Shown one piece after another: positions 25,375-35,200 of a DNA stretch of 64,000 nucleotides. The notes below the pieces were generated by a model. That model saw only the letters and a program-made list of their open reading frames with translations. It made no database searches and had not been told where the DNA came from. Positions within the stretch are counted from its first letter, which is position 1; each line of letters begins with the position of its first letter. The stretch is taken from contig NZ_LJGT01000041.1 in the NCBI RefSeq assembly GCF_001751365.1, positions 1,171,045 to 1,235,044 on the forward strand, given 5' to 3'. The translations under genes were made by a program, and so were the position numbers. This DNA comes from Streptomyces abyssalis (GTDB lineage: Bacteria; Actinomycetota; Actinomycetes; Streptomycetales; Streptomycetaceae).

Positions 25375-25854
25375 GTGCGTCGCGCAGTCTGTCCGGGGTC
25401 CTTCGACCCCGTCACCAACGGACACCTCGACATCATCGCCCGCGCCTCCAAGCTCTACGACTCGGTCTACGTGGCCGTGATGATCAACAAGTCGAAGCAG
25501 GGCCTCTTCTCCGTCGAGGAGCGCATCGACCTCATCCATGAAGTCACCGCCGCCTTCGGCAACGTACGTGTGGAGGCCTTCCACGGGCTCCTCGTCGACT
25601 TCTGCAAGGACCGCGACATCCCGGCCATCGTCAAAGGGCTCCGCGCGGTCTCGGACTTCGACTACGAGCTGCAGATGGCCCAGATGAACAACGGCCTCTC
25701 CGGCGTCGAGACGCTCTTCGTACCGACCAATCCCACCTACAGCTTCCTCTCCTCCAGCCTGGTCAAGGAGGTCGCCACCTGGGGCGGCGACGTCTCCCAC
25801 CTGGTCCCCGAGCCGGTTCAGCGCGCGCTGGCGACACGGCTCGCAAAGCCGTGA
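25375..25854 (+). CDS. coaD: Phosphopantetheine adenylyltransferase
   Basis: This 159-residue enzyme carries out the penultimate step of coenzyme A synthesis. The nucleotidyltransferase motif is CPGSFDPVTNGHLDIIARA. GLRAVSDFDYELQMAQMN and SFLSSSLVKEVATWGGDVSH are diagnostic. GTG at 25375 follows a GAGGAA site. The frame is open further upstream, but the family begins at this residue. It follows rsmD by 53 bases. Confidence 0.96.
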   Translation: MRRAVCPGSFDPVTNGHLDIIARASKLYDSVYVAVMINKSKQGLFSVEERIDLIHEVTAAFGNVRVEAFHGLLVDFCKDRDIPAIVKGLRAVSDFDYELQMAQMNNGLSGVETLFVPTNPTYSFLSSSLVKEVATWGGDVSHLVPEPVQRALATRLAKP

Positions 25855-25924
25855 GCGGCCCGGCGGGTGCCGAGTCGGGGCATCCGCTGTCGGGTTGAGT
25901 GCCGCTGGCCGTACAGTCGCTTCC

Positions 25925-27088
25925 GTGGACGTTCAGCAGAAACTCGACGAGATCGTGACGGCCGTGGACAGCGCTCGCGCGATGCCCATGTCGGCCTCGT
26001 GCGTGGTGAACCGGGCCGAACTGCTCGCCATGCTCGAAGAAGTGCGCCAGGCACTGCCCGGATCGCTCGCGCAGGCCGAGCAACTGATCGGCGGCCGTGA
26101 GCAGATGGTCGCCGAGGCCCAGGCAGAGGCCCAGCGGATCATCGAATCCGGGCACGCGGAGCGCGGTTCGCTGGTCTCGGGCACGGAGGTCGTCCGCCAG
26201 GCGCAGGCCGAGGCCGAGCAGGTGCTGGCCCAGGCCCGTCAGGAGGCCGCGGAGATCCGAGCCGAGGCGGACGACTACGTCGACAGCAAGCTCGCCAACT
26301 TCGAGGTCGTACTCAGCAAGACCATCGGCTCCGTCGAGCGCGGCCGCGAGAAGCTTCTCGGCAGCGGCCCGGGTTCGGAGGAGTGGAACGAGGAGTACGC
26401 CGAGGACGCCCCCGAACGTTCCACCGACCCGCGTGAGTTGAGGGAACGCGCCGACAACTACGTGGACGCCAGGCTCGGTTCGGTCTCGGCGGTGCTCTCC
26501 AAGACGCTGGAGGCCGTCGGCAGGGGCCGCTCCAAACTGCTGGGCCACGCCCCCTCCGACGATCTCGGCGCCCACATGGCGGCCCAGGACGCGGCCGAGC
26601 AGGGTGTGCACACCAGCGACGCCGACTACATGGCCGACCTGGCCGCGCTGAATCAGGGCCAGAGCCCGGCCGGGAGCCGGCCCGCCCCGGCCGCCCCGGT
26701 GGCCCCCGCGCAGCCAGGTTATGAGCCGGTCGCGGCTGCCGGCGCCGACCCGTATGCCGCCCATGCCCAGCAAGAGGCGTACTACGGCGGTCAGGACGCC
26801 TACGCCTACCAGCAGCAGTACGCCTACTACGGACAGCAGCCCGACCCGTACTACGCGCAGCAGGCACAGCCGCAGCAGAACCAGCCCTACGCGGGTCACC
26901 CCCAGGCCCACCCGGGCATGCAGCCGCAGCAGCCCCAGCTCGACGAGACCAGCTTCTTCGACACGAGCATGATCGACCTGGACCAGGTCCGTGAGTACGA
27001 GGCCCGCCACGGCCGGCAGCACGGGCAAGGCCACGGGCAGGGTCACGGCGACCCCTACGGCCAGGGCTACGGCCAGGGCGGCCGTTAG
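25925..27088 (+). CDS. DivIVA-like coiled-coil protein (cell division initiation-type)
   Basis: This is a 387-residue protein. It starts at GTG 25925 (MDVQQKLDEIVTAVDSARAM) and runs through a long coiled coil rich in AEAQAEAQ, QAQAEAEQVLAQARQEAAEI and EADDYVDSKLANFEVVLSKT, the latter repeated in variant form as ADNYVDARLGSVSAVLSKT. From about residue 240 the tail is low complexity: Pro/Ala, then Tyr/Gln (YYGGQDAYAYQQQYAYYG), then Gly/His/Gln. Streptomyces annotate this conserved gene as a cell division initiation protein, and it resembles DivIVA and Scy relatives. A role in polar growth is plausible but unproven. Confidence 0.8.
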   Translation: MDVQQKLDEIVTAVDSARAMPMSASCVVNRAELLAMLEEVRQALPGSLAQAEQLIGGREQMVAEAQAEAQRIIESGHAERGSLVSGTEVVRQAQAEAEQVLAQARQEAAEIRAEADDYVDSKLANFEVVLSKTIGSVERGREKLLGSGPGSEEWNEEYAEDAPERSTDPRELRERADNYVDARLGSVSAVLSKTLEAVGRGRSKLLGHAPSDDLGAHMAAQDAAEQGVHTSDADYMADLAALNQGQSPAGSRPAPAAPVAPAQPGYEPVAAAGADPYAAHAQQEAYYGGQDAYAYQQQYAYYGQQPDPYYAQQAQPQQNQPYAGHPQAHPGMQPQQPQLDETSFFDTSMIDLDQVREYEARHGRQHGQGHGQGHGDPYGQGYGQGGR

Positions 27089-27216
27089 CGGCCGGGACTC
27101 GATTGGGCCGCTGCGGAACGGTCCAGTATCCTGGCTCTTCGGTCACGCGCACATGGCGATGACTGCTGTCCGGATTTCACAGCCGGACGGCGCCGCACCG
27201 TAGAAAGCAGGAAGCC

Positions 27217-27843
27217 CTGAACGCCCGCCTCGACCCCCGAGCCCCCCTCGTGTTCGACACACGGGAGCTGGGGCGGCGGCCTGGCGCGATGAAGGAGCTG
27301 TCCCGCACGGTGAAGTCTCCCGGCGACCTCGGAGTCGAGGTCCTCGGGGTGCCTGACGGCGCCGAGATCGAGCTCGAACTCCGCCTGGAGTCGGTCATGG
27401 AGGGTGTGCTCGTCACGGGCACCGCCCGTGCACCGCTCAAGGGGGAGTGCGTAAGGTGTCTGGAGCCGCTTGAGCAGGAATGCGTGGCGGATTTCCAGGA
27501 GTTGTTCTCCTACCCCGACGCCGACGACCGGAGCCGCCCCAGCGCGGAAGCCGGCGACGACGCCGAGGAGGAGGAGACCTTCTCCATCGAGGGCGACCAT
27601 TTCGACCTCGAACCCGTGCTGCGGGACGCGGTGGTGCTGTCACTGCCGCTGCAGCCGGTGTGCCGGGAAGACTGCCCCGGGCTGTGTGCCACATGCGGCG
27701 CACGTCTGGCGGACGACCCGGAGCATGATCACGAAGACGCCGTCGACATCCGTTGGGCGGCACTGCAGGGACTCGCCGAAACCATGAAGGACGGCGAGAA
27801 GGACGCTCCCCGCGTAGCCGGGGATGACTCACAGGAGAAGTAG
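27217..27843 (+). CDS. DUF177 (YceD-family) protein upstream of rpmF, probable CTG start
   Basis: This is a 208-residue YceD/DUF177 protein, involved in 23S rRNA and L32 assembly in other organisms. The conserved N-terminal LNARLDPRAPLVFDTRELGR begins at CTG 27217, with AGGA five bases upstream and no ATG/GTG/TTG available to cover it. The later GTG at 27250 lacks a ribosome-binding site and would delete conserved residues. CVRCLEPLEQECVADFQELF and VCREDCPGLCATCGARLADD carry paired cysteines. The middle is acidic. It is operonic with rpmF (two bases between). Confidence 0.85.
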   Translation: MNARLDPRAPLVFDTRELGRRPGAMKELSRTVKSPGDLGVEVLGVPDGAEIELELRLESVMEGVLVTGTARAPLKGECVRCLEPLEQECVADFQELFSYPDADDRSRPSAEAGDDAEEEETFSIEGDHFDLEPVLRDAVVLSLPLQPVCREDCPGLCATCGARLADDPEHDHEDAVDIRWAALQGLAETMKDGEKDAPRVAGDDSQEK

Positions 27844-27845
27844 CC

Positions 27846-28019
27846 GTGGCTGTTCCGAAGCGGAAGATGTCGCGCAGCAACACGCGCCACCGCCGGTCGC
27901 AGTGGAAGGCTGCGGTCCCCACCCTGGTGAAGTGCGAGCGCTGCCAGGAGCCCAAGCAGCAGCACATCGCGTGCCCCAACTGCGGCACCTACAACAAGCG
28001 ACAGGTCCTCGAGGTCTGA
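27846..28019 (+). CDS. rpmF: 50S ribosomal protein L32
   Basis: This 57-residue L32 reads MAVPKRKMSRSNTRHRRSQW from GTG 27846, then CERCQEPKQQHIACPNCGTY. Two CxxC pairs (CERC and CPNC) bind zinc. It lies two bases after the DUF177 gene and seven before rnc, the standard order. Confidence 0.97.
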   Translation: MAVPKRKMSRSNTRHRRSQWKAAVPTLVKCERCQEPKQQHIACPNCGTYNKRQVLEV

Positions 28020-28026
28020 TCGGCTG

Positions 28027-28875
28027 GTGACAGGCTCCATGTCGGACACCCCGATCCCCGGAGGCGCCGGCCACCGTGGCGGAGGCGACCGGGCGGCAGC
28101 GGCGGTGGATGAGGCCTCGTCCCACGCGGTTCTGGAAGGGCGGCTCGGATACGAACTCGAGCCCGCCCTTCTGGTGCGTGCGCTGACGCACCGCTCGTAC
28201 GCGTACGAGAACGGCGGTCTGCCCACGAACGAACGCCTCGAGTTCCTCGGTGACTCCGTCCTCGGCCTGGTCGTCACCGACACGCTCTACCGTCTGCACC
28301 CCGACCTCCCGGAGGGCCAGCTCGCGAAGCTGCGCGCCGCCGTGGTCAACTCGCGTGCCCTCGCCAAGGTGGCGCGCGGCCTGGACCTGGGGGCCTTCAT
28401 CCGGCTCGGCCGGGGCGAGGAGGGCACGGGCGGACGGGACAAGGCGTCGATCCTGGCCGACACCCTGGAGGCCGTGATCGGCGCGGTCTACCTCGACAAG
28501 GGTCTGGAGGCGGCGGGTGAACTCATCCACCGGCTCTTCGATCCTCTGATCGAGCAGTCCTCGAACCTGGGCGCGGGCCTGGACTGGAAGACCAGCCTCC
28601 AGGAGCTCACCGCCGCCGAGGGCCTGGGCGTCCCGGAATACCTGGTCACTGAGACCGGCCCCGACCACGAGAAGATCTTCACGGCTGCCGCCCGCGTCGG
28701 TGGTGTCGCGTACGGCACCGGCACCGGCCGCAGCAAGAAGGAAGCAGAACAGCAGGCGGCGGAGACGGCCTGGCGCGCGATCCGTGAGGCGGCGGACGCC
28801 GCGGCCTCTTCCGGGCCCGACGGTTCCGGTCCGGACGCCTCCTCCGGCGCCAGGGCCTCGTCGCAGGGAGTCTGA
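28027..28875 (+). CDS. rnc: Ribonuclease III (AbsB homologue)
   Basis: This 282-residue double-strand-specific endonuclease processes rRNA and, in S. coelicolor (AbsB), globally controls antibiotic genes. The catalytic signature NERLEFLGDSVLG lies near residue 67. A second acidic cluster, DKASILADTLEAVIGAVYLD, lies near 140, and the C-terminal dsRNA-binding domain has WKTSLQELTA and GTGRSKKEAEQQAAETAWRA. The GTG at 28027 is seven bases past rpmF; ATG at 28039 is an equally likely start. A Ser/Gly-rich tail ends the protein. Confidence 0.95.
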   Translation: MTGSMSDTPIPGGAGHRGGGDRAAAAVDEASSHAVLEGRLGYELEPALLVRALTHRSYAYENGGLPTNERLEFLGDSVLGLVVTDTLYRLHPDLPEGQLAKLRAAVVNSRALAKVARGLDLGAFIRLGRGEEGTGGRDKASILADTLEAVIGAVYLDKGLEAAGELIHRLFDPLIEQSSNLGAGLDWKTSLQELTAAEGLGVPEYLVTETGPDHEKIFTAAARVGGVAYGTGTGRSKKEAEQQAAETAWRAIREAADAAASSGPDGSGPDASSGARASSQGV

Positions 28876-28942
28876 CGGCTCAGCGGGCTCAGCCTGCGCG
28901 CCGCACGGGCTCCGCGCGGCCCCTGCCCATGTGAGGAGAAGC

Positions 28943-29875
28943 GTGCCCGAGCTGCCCGAGGTGGAAGTGGTGCGCCGGGGCCTGGAGCGCTGGGCGAGCG
29001 GCCGTGCGATCACCGACGTCGAGGTGCGCCACCCCCGGGCGGTACGGCGGCACACGGCCGGCGCGGCGGATTTCGCGGCGAGGCTGCGCGGGCACCGCTT
29101 CGGCCCCGCGCGGCGCCGCGGCAAGTACCTGTGGCTGCCGCTCGACGACCCGGGTGTCTGCGTACTCGCCCACCTCGGCATGAGCGGGCAGCTCCTCATC
29201 CAGCCCGCCGGCGCCCCGGACGAGAGGCATCTGCGGATCCGCGTCACCTTCGCCGACCCCGCGGGTGGCGAGCTGCGCTTCGTCGACCAGCGCACCTTCG
29301 GCGGTCTGTCGCTCCATCGCGAGCTCGTCGTGCCGGACTCCGGCGCACTGCCCGACGTCATCGCGCACATCGCACGCGACCCGCTCGACCCGCTGTTCGA
29401 CGAGAGGGCATTCCACACGGCGCTGCGCCGCCGCCGTACGACCGTGAAGCGGGCGCTGCTCGACCAGTCGCTGATCAGCGGCGTGGGCAACATCTACGCC
29501 GACGAGGCCCTGTGGCGGGCCCGGCTGCACTACGAGCGTCCGACGGCGTCGCTGACCCGCCCCCGCACCACGGAGCTCCTGGGCCACATCCGGGACGTGA
29601 TGAACGCGGCGCTCGCCGCGGGCGGCACGAGTTTCGACAGCCTCTACGTGAACGTCAACGGGGAGTCCGGCTACTTCGAGCGCTCACTCGACGCCTACGG
29701 GCGTGAGGACGAGCCCTGCCGGCGCTGCGGCACACCCATGCGCCGCCGCCCGTGGATGAACCGCTCCAGCTACTACTGCCCCAGATGCCAGCCACCGCCG
29801 CGCCCCCGGCGCACGGTGCCCGTGGCGCCGGGGAAGGCGGGGACGCGGAACGTCTCCCGGCGACCGGGAAAGTGA
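28943..29875 (+). CDS. mutM: Formamidopyrimidine-DNA glycosylase
   Basis: This 310-residue repair enzyme removes 8-oxoguanine. The catalytic Pro-Glu follows the initiator Met (PELPEVEVVRRGL). GKYLWLPLDD, LAHLGMSGQLLI, the helix-two-turn-helix SLISGVGNIYADEALW and the zinc finger CRRCGTPMRRR...YYCPRC near residues 258-282 are present. GTG at 28943 has GAGGAGAAG before it. A basic tail of about 30 residues extends past the finger. It follows rnc. Confidence 0.96.
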   Translation: MPELPEVEVVRRGLERWASGRAITDVEVRHPRAVRRHTAGAADFAARLRGHRFGPARRRGKYLWLPLDDPGVCVLAHLGMSGQLLIQPAGAPDERHLRIRVTFADPAGGELRFVDQRTFGGLSLHRELVVPDSGALPDVIAHIARDPLDPLFDERAFHTALRRRRTTVKRALLDQSLISGVGNIYADEALWRARLHYERPTASLTRPRTTELLGHIRDVMNAALAAGGTSFDSLYVNVNGESGYFERSLDAYGREDEPCRRCGTPMRRRPWMNRSSYYCPRCQPPPRPRRTVPVAPGKAGTRNVSRRPGK

Positions 29876-29991
29876 AGCGGCAGAGCGGCAGAGGTGCGGC
29901 CCCGCCGCCGTGGGCGGTGAGCCCGTCCGCGGGTGAGCGTCAGCGGCCGTCAAGGCAGGACTGACCAGAGCGCGGCACTGGCAAGAATATG

Positions 29992-30023
29992 GCCCCGATA
30001 CTGCCCGGGGGCTGTATCGGGGC
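29992..30023. terminator. Terminator between mutM and the CAP gene
   Basis: GCCCCGATAC (29992-30001) pairs perfectly with GTATCGGGGC (30014-30023) over a 12-base loop, between the convergent genes. Confidence 0.75.
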
Positions 30024-30040
30024 TCTCACCTGCGCAGACC

Positions 30041-31000
30041 TCAGTAGCCGAAGTCCTGCGTCCACCAGGGGCCGTCGTCGTCGATGTACTCGCCGACGCC
30101 CATCGTGCGGTACTCGCAGTTGAGGATGTTGGCCCTGTGCGAGGGGCTGCGCATCCAGTCGTCCACCACGGACTCGGGGTCCTCCTGACCGCGGGCGATG
30201 TTCTCGCCGCCCAGGTCGAGGATGCCGAGGTCCTCGGCGCGGTCCCAGGGGCTGGAGCCGTCCGGGCCGAGGTGGCTGAAGAAGCCCTCGATGGCCATGT
30301 CCCGGCTGAAGTCCCCGGCCAGCTCGGCGAGTTGCTTGCTGGCCTTGAGGGGCTTGCAGCCCTCGTCCGCGCGCTCCTCGTTGACGAGCGCCAGCACCTC
30401 GGCCTCGTTCTGGGTGGTCTCGCTCACCGGACCGGACTCCGAGCCGCCGCCGGACTCTCCCGAGCCGGACCCCGAGCCGCCGCCCGACCCGGAGCCACTG
30501 CCCGATCCGGAGCCGCTGCCCTGCTCGTTCCCCTGACCGTTTCCGTTCCCGCCCTGGCCAGGAGGCTGCTGCGAGTCGTTGCCGCCGCCCGGCTCGGACG
30601 GCTGGGAGGGCGGTTCCTGGTTCTGGCCGCCACCGGGCCGCGAGGGGTCGGGCGGTACGTTGCCGCCCTCGGGGCCGCCGTCACCGCCGGGTTCCTGCGA
30701 ACCGCCTTCGGGCGCGGGCACGTTGGGCTTCGACGACTGGTCGGGAGGACCGCCGGCCTGGACGTCGCTGTACTGCGTGCCGGCGGCACCACCGGGCTGG
30801 GGGAGGACTGTGGAAGCGACGGCCACCGCACCCATTGCCATCGCCGCGGACGCTCCCAGAAGTCCCGCCCGTGCCGAGAACCCGCCCCGCTGAGGGGTCG
30901 GGGGCATCGGCCTGCGGTGCGAGCCGCCGCGCTGCCGAGGACCGTAGTCGTAGGTGACGACCGGCTCGGGAGCGTGGGGAACACGTCTGTGACGGCCCAT
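30041..31000 (-). CDS. Secreted CAP-domain protein with long Pro/Gly/Ser linker
   Basis: This is a 319-residue protein. A basic N-terminus (MGRHRRVPHAPEPV) leads to one hydrophobic segment near residues 46-66 (LLGASAAMAMGAVAVASTVL), a signal anchor or signal peptide. Residues 70-190 are low complexity, ending in a run of SGSGSG. Residues 195-319 are a CAP/SCP domain with EVLALVNEERADEGCKPLKA, FFSHLGPDGSSPWDRAEDLG, GENIARGQ and WMRSPSHRANILNCEYRTMG. Bacterial CAP proteins are extracellular with varied roles. Two cysteines may form a disulfide. Confidence 0.87.
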   Translation of the reverse strand: MGRHRRVPHAPEPVVTYDYGPRQRGGSHRRPMPPTPQRGGFSARAGLLGASAAMAMGAVAVASTVLPQPGGAAGTQYSDVQAGGPPDQSSKPNVPAPEGGSQEPGGDGGPEGGNVPPDPSRPGGGQNQEPPSQPSEPGGGNDSQQPPGQGGNGNGQGNEQGSGSGSGSGSGSGGGSGSGSGESGGGSESGPVSETTQNEAEVLALVNEERADEGCKPLKASKQLAELAGDFSRDMAIEGFFSHLGPDGSSPWDRAEDLGILDLGGENIARGQEDPESVVDDWMRSPSHRANILNCEYRTMGVGEYIDDDGPWWTQDFGY

Positions 31001-31131
31001 CTCAGAAAGTCCTCACATCTCAGGCTCTTCGGAGCCTCGTCCGAATGGGTGAAGCTTGATGGGCGGGACTTTACGGCATGACAGACGGGGCGCATGTGCC
31101 GACCGAGGAAATGTCCGGATAGCGTGCGGCC

Positions 31132-31452
31132 ATGACTGCGGGTAATACGAAGCCGAGTGACAATGACTCGTCGGTAACTACGGTGCGCATGACGGCTTGG
31201 GTACGCGGCCGGGTCCAGGGAGTCGGCTTCCGCTGGTTCACCCGAGCCGCGGCACTGCGCATCGGAGGCGTCGAGGGCTTCGTCGTGAACCTCGGCGACG
31301 GACGCGTCCAGGTCGTCGCCGAGGGAGCGCGGCCCGAGTGCGAACAACTGCTCCAATGGCTGCGGTCCGGCGACACGCCCGGGCACGTCGAAGGCGTCAC
31401 GGAGATCTGGGACAGGCCGCGTGGAGGCTACACCGGCTTCGCCATTCGATGA
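31132..31452 (+). CDS. Acylphosphatase
   Basis: This is a 106-residue small enzyme that hydrolyses acyl phosphates. The signature VRGRVQGVGFRWFTRAAA, with catalytic Arg, lies near residue 25, and GFVVNLGDGRVQVVAEG, with catalytic Asn, near residue 50. It ends YTGFAIR. ATG at 31132 gives an 18-residue leader before the domain; a GTG at 31183 is a possible shorter start. Confidence 0.93.
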   Translation: MTAGNTKPSDNDSSVTTVRMTAWVRGRVQGVGFRWFTRAAALRIGGVEGFVVNLGDGRVQVVAEGARPECEQLLQWLRSGDTPGHVEGVTEIWDRPRGGYTGFAIR

Positions 31453-31756
31453 TCCAAAGCGGTTGCCATTCGGGGCTGACCATGCAAGGCTTCCGCAACG
31501 AGTGGTTGAGAGTGATCTTCACGCCCCCCGCGGGCCGCCGCCTCCGGCGATCGAACGCCGTCGAGCCAGGGCCGCCCAGGGCCGCGGGGCGTGATCGTGT
31601 TGACCGTCAAACCTTTTGGTGAGAAGCTTGAAGTCCCCCGCAACCGGACTGATTGCTCCGGAAAAACAAGTTCAGAAGTGGTACAGCGGGCGCGATTTTT
31701 TCCCTCACGACCAACCACCACTCGGGTTGGTCACTCAGTGTGGAGGACCATCCATC
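31453..31756. other. Intergenic region before the small coiled-coil gene
   Basis: About 300 bases show no coding signal. Near the 3' end, GACCAACC (31709-31716) and GGTTGGTC (31725-31732) form an 8-bp stem just upstream of the next ribosome-binding site, after a run of T. It may be a leader hairpin. Confidence 0.4.
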
Positions 31757-31969
31757 ATGGCAAAGGCGCTTCTCGGTTACGTCGGCGGCTCCGACCCCCG
31801 AGTCCTCGCCGAGATGCGACGGCTGCAGCAGCGTGTCCAGGACCTGGAATCCGAACTCGTACGGATGCAGGCCGAGAACGACGCTCTGTCGGCTGCCGCA
31901 CGGCATCAGGACTCGATGCTCGAAGGGATCGACATCGACGTACACCAGGCAGAGCCTGCGTTGACCTGA
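31757..31969 (+). CDS. Small coiled-coil protein of unknown function
   Basis: This is a 70-residue protein, MAKALLGYVGGSDPRVLAEM, then RRLQQRVQDLESELVRMQAE and acidic C-terminus GIDIDVHQAEPALT. The middle 35 residues form a short heptad coiled coil. GTGGAGGAC precedes the ATG at 31757. As I recall, it is conserved just upstream of smc in streptomycetes. A terminator follows. Confidence 0.8.
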   Translation: MAKALLGYVGGSDPRVLAEMRRLQQRVQDLESELVRMQAENDALSAAARHQDSMLEGIDIDVHQAEPALT

Positions 31970-32026
31970 CTCGACCCGTTCCGGGACGGGTCCGGCGTAC
32001 AGCCTGCCGCTCTCATCAATTCCGCG

Positions 32027-32046
32027 AGGGACGCTTCGGCGTCCCT
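32027..32046 (+). terminator. Terminator before smc
   Basis: AGGGACGC and GCGTCCCT form a perfect 8-bp stem with a TTCG tetraloop, followed by TCGTTGTTT. Confidence 0.8.
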
Positions 32047-32241
32047 TCGTTGTTTCCGGAGTGGGCTCTTCCTCCACCACATCGTGTGGAACGGGTGGTC
32101 GTGGGACGTCGGGCGCTGCGCTTACCGACTGATGTGCCCCCCGCCTCACCCGGTGAAACCGATGAGGAACGGCGGGAGTTCGCCGCGCTCGGTGCCCGTA
32201 CCGGACAGGTGCGGGCGGCAAGTGGACTAGAGTCCGACGGC

Positions 32242-35200
32242 GTGCACCTGAAGAGCCTGACACTGCGGGGATTCAAGTCCTTCGCCTCCGCCACGACGCT
32301 GCGTTTCGAGCCCGGCATCACCTGCGTCGTGGGCCCCAACGGCTCCGGCAAGTCCAATGTCGTGGACGCCCTGTCGTGGGTGATGGGGGAGCAGGGAGCC
32401 AAGTCGCTGCGCGGCGGCAAGATGGAGGACGTCATCTTCGCCGGTACGACCGGGCGGCCGCCGCTCGGCCGCGCCGAGGTCTCCCTCACCATCAACAACG
32501 CCGACGGCGCGCTGCCCATCGACTACTCCGAAGTCACCATCACGCGGATCATGTTCCGCAACGGCGGCAGCGAGTACCAGATCAACGGCGACACCTGCCG
32601 GCTGCTGGACATCCAGGAACTGCTCTCGGACTCCGGCATCGGCCGCGAGATGCACGTGATCGTCGGTCAGGGGCAGCTCGACGGCGTCCTGCACGCCGAC
32701 CCCAACGGGCGGCGCGCCTTCATCGAAGAGGCAGCGGGAGTTCTCAAGCACCGCAAGCGCAAGGAGAAGGCGCTCCGCAAGCTGGACGCGATGCAGGCCA
32801 ACCTCGCACGCGTACAGGACTTGACCGACGAGCTGCGGCGCCAGCTCAAGCCGCTGGGCCGTCAGGCGGCCGTGGCGCGCAAGGCACAGGTCATCCAGGC
32901 CGATCTGCGTGACGCGAGGCTGAGGCTGCTCGCGGACGACCTCGTCACGTTGAAGGAAGCCCTCAGATCGGAGATCGCCGACGAGGCGGCGCTCAAGGAG
33001 CGCAAGGACGCCGTGGAGGCAAGGCTGAAGGACGCGCTGCGCCGCGAGGCCGACCTGGAGCAGCAGGTGCGGATGCTGACGCCGCGTCTGGAGCGCGCCC
33101 AGCAGACGTGGTACGAGCTCTCGCAGCTCGCCGAGCGGGTGCGCGGCACCATCGGCCTCGCCGACCAGCGCGTCCAGCACGCTGAGGCCGAGCCCGTCGA
33201 GGAGCGCCGGGGCCGCGACCCGGAGGACATGGAGCGGGAGGCCACCCGGATCCGCGAGCAGGAGGCGGAGCTGGAGGCCGCGCTGGAGGCGGCCGAACGG
33301 GCCCTGGACGACACTGTCGCGCACCGTGCCGAGCTGGAGCGGCAACTCCACGAGGAGGAACGCCGGCTCAAGGACGCGACCCGCGCAATCGCCGACCGCC
33401 GGGAGGGCCTCGCCCGGCTGCACGGCCAGGTCAACGCCGCCCGCAGCAGGGCCGCCTCGGCACAGTCGGAGATCGACCGGCTGACGACCGCACGTGACGA
33501 GGCGCAGGAGCGCGCGGCGGCGGCGCAGGAGGAGTACGAGAGCCTCCAGGCAGAGGTCGACGGGCTGGACGCCGGAGACACCGAGCTCGCCGAGCGGCAC
33601 GAGGCCGCCAAGCGGGAACTCGCGGAGGCGGAGGCCGCGCTCTCGGCGGCCCGTGAGGCCGTGACGACCGTGGAACGGGAGCGCGCGGCCACGTCCGCCC
33701 GGCACGACGCCCTCGCCCTGGGTCTGCGGCGCAAGGACGGAACCGGCGCGCTGCTCTCCGCCACCGACGCGCTGAGCGGGCTGCTCGGGCCCGCTGCCGA
33801 ACTGCTCAGCGTCACACCGGGGTTCGAGGTGCCGGTCGCGGCGGCTCTGGGCGCTGCGGCGGACGCCGTCGCGGTCGCCGACACCTCGACCGCCGCGGAC
33901 GCGCTGCGGCTCCTGCGCAAGCACGACGCGGGACGGGCGGCGCTGCTGCTGGGCTCCCGGTCCGTACCGGAGTCCGGCCCCGCCTCCGCCGGCGGAGGCC
34001 ACGGGCCGGTGCCGGAGCACGGGCCGGCCGTGCGGGGTGACGGCGGGGCGACACCGGCCGCGCAGCTCGTACGGGCTCCCGCCGAGCTGATGCCCGCCGT
34101 GCACAGGCTGCTGCGGGACATGGTGGTCGTCGGGACGCTGGAGGACGCCGAGCAGACAGTGGCGGAGCGGCCGGGCACGGTGGCCGTGACGGCCGAAGGA
34201 GACGTGCTCGGCGCCCACTTCGCGCATGGCGGCTCCGCCGGCGCGCCCAGCCTTCTGGAGGCGCAGGCGTCCGTCGACGAGGCGGCGGCCGAGCTGGAGG
34301 AGCTGGCGGCCCGGCACACGGAGCTGAGCGAGGAGCAGGAGCGGGCGAGGGAGCGGCGCCGTGAGTGCGCCGCGCTCGTCGAGGACCTGGGAACGCGGCG
34401 CAGCGCGGCCGACAGGGAGAAGTCGCAGATCGCAGGGCGGCTCGGAACCCTGGGCGGGCAGGCCAGGGGCGCGGCCGGCGAGGCCGAGCGTACGGCCGCG
34501 GCCGTCGCGAAGGCGGAAGCCGCACTCGCCCGGGCGAGCGAGGAGGCCGAGGAGCTGGCGGAACGGCTGTCCGTGGCCGAGGAGGCCCAGCAGGACGAGG
34601 ACACCGAGCCGGACACCTCCCTGCGGGACCGGCTCTCGGCGGACGGCGCGAACGCGCGGCAGACCGAGATGGAGGCACGGCTCCAGGTGCGTACGCACGA
34701 GGAGCGCGTCAAGTCGCTCGCTGGGCGGGCGGATTCACTCGACCGTGCGGCGCGCGCGGAGCGCGAGGCGCGGGTGCGCGCCGAGCAGCGCCGTGCACGG
34801 ATGCGGCACGAAGCCGAGGTCGCGGGTGCGGTGGCCTCCGGGGCGCGGCAGCTGCTGGCACACGTCGAGGCGTCGCTGAGCCGCGCGCAGGAGGAGCGCG
34901 AGGCGGCCGGGCAGGCGAAGAGCGAGCGTGAGCGTGCGCTGACCGCGGAGCGCAACGAGGGCCGCGAGCTCAAGGACGAGCTGGACAAGCTGACCGACTC
35001 GATGCACCGCGGCGAGGTGCTGGGCGCCGAGAAGCGGATGCGGGTGGAGCAGCTGGAGACGAAGGCGCTGGAGGAGCTGGGAGTCGAGCCCGCCGGGCTG
35101 GTGGGCGAGTACGGGCCCGACCAGCTCGTACCGCCGTCCCTGCCGGCGGAGGGCGAGGAGCTCCCCGAGGACCCGGAGCATCCGCGCAACAAGCCGGTGC

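Noticed and set aside
31594..31740. A TTGACC near 31600 as promoter of the small coiled-coil gene
   Set aside because: No acceptable -10 box lies 16-19 bases downstream, so I do not report it as a promoter.
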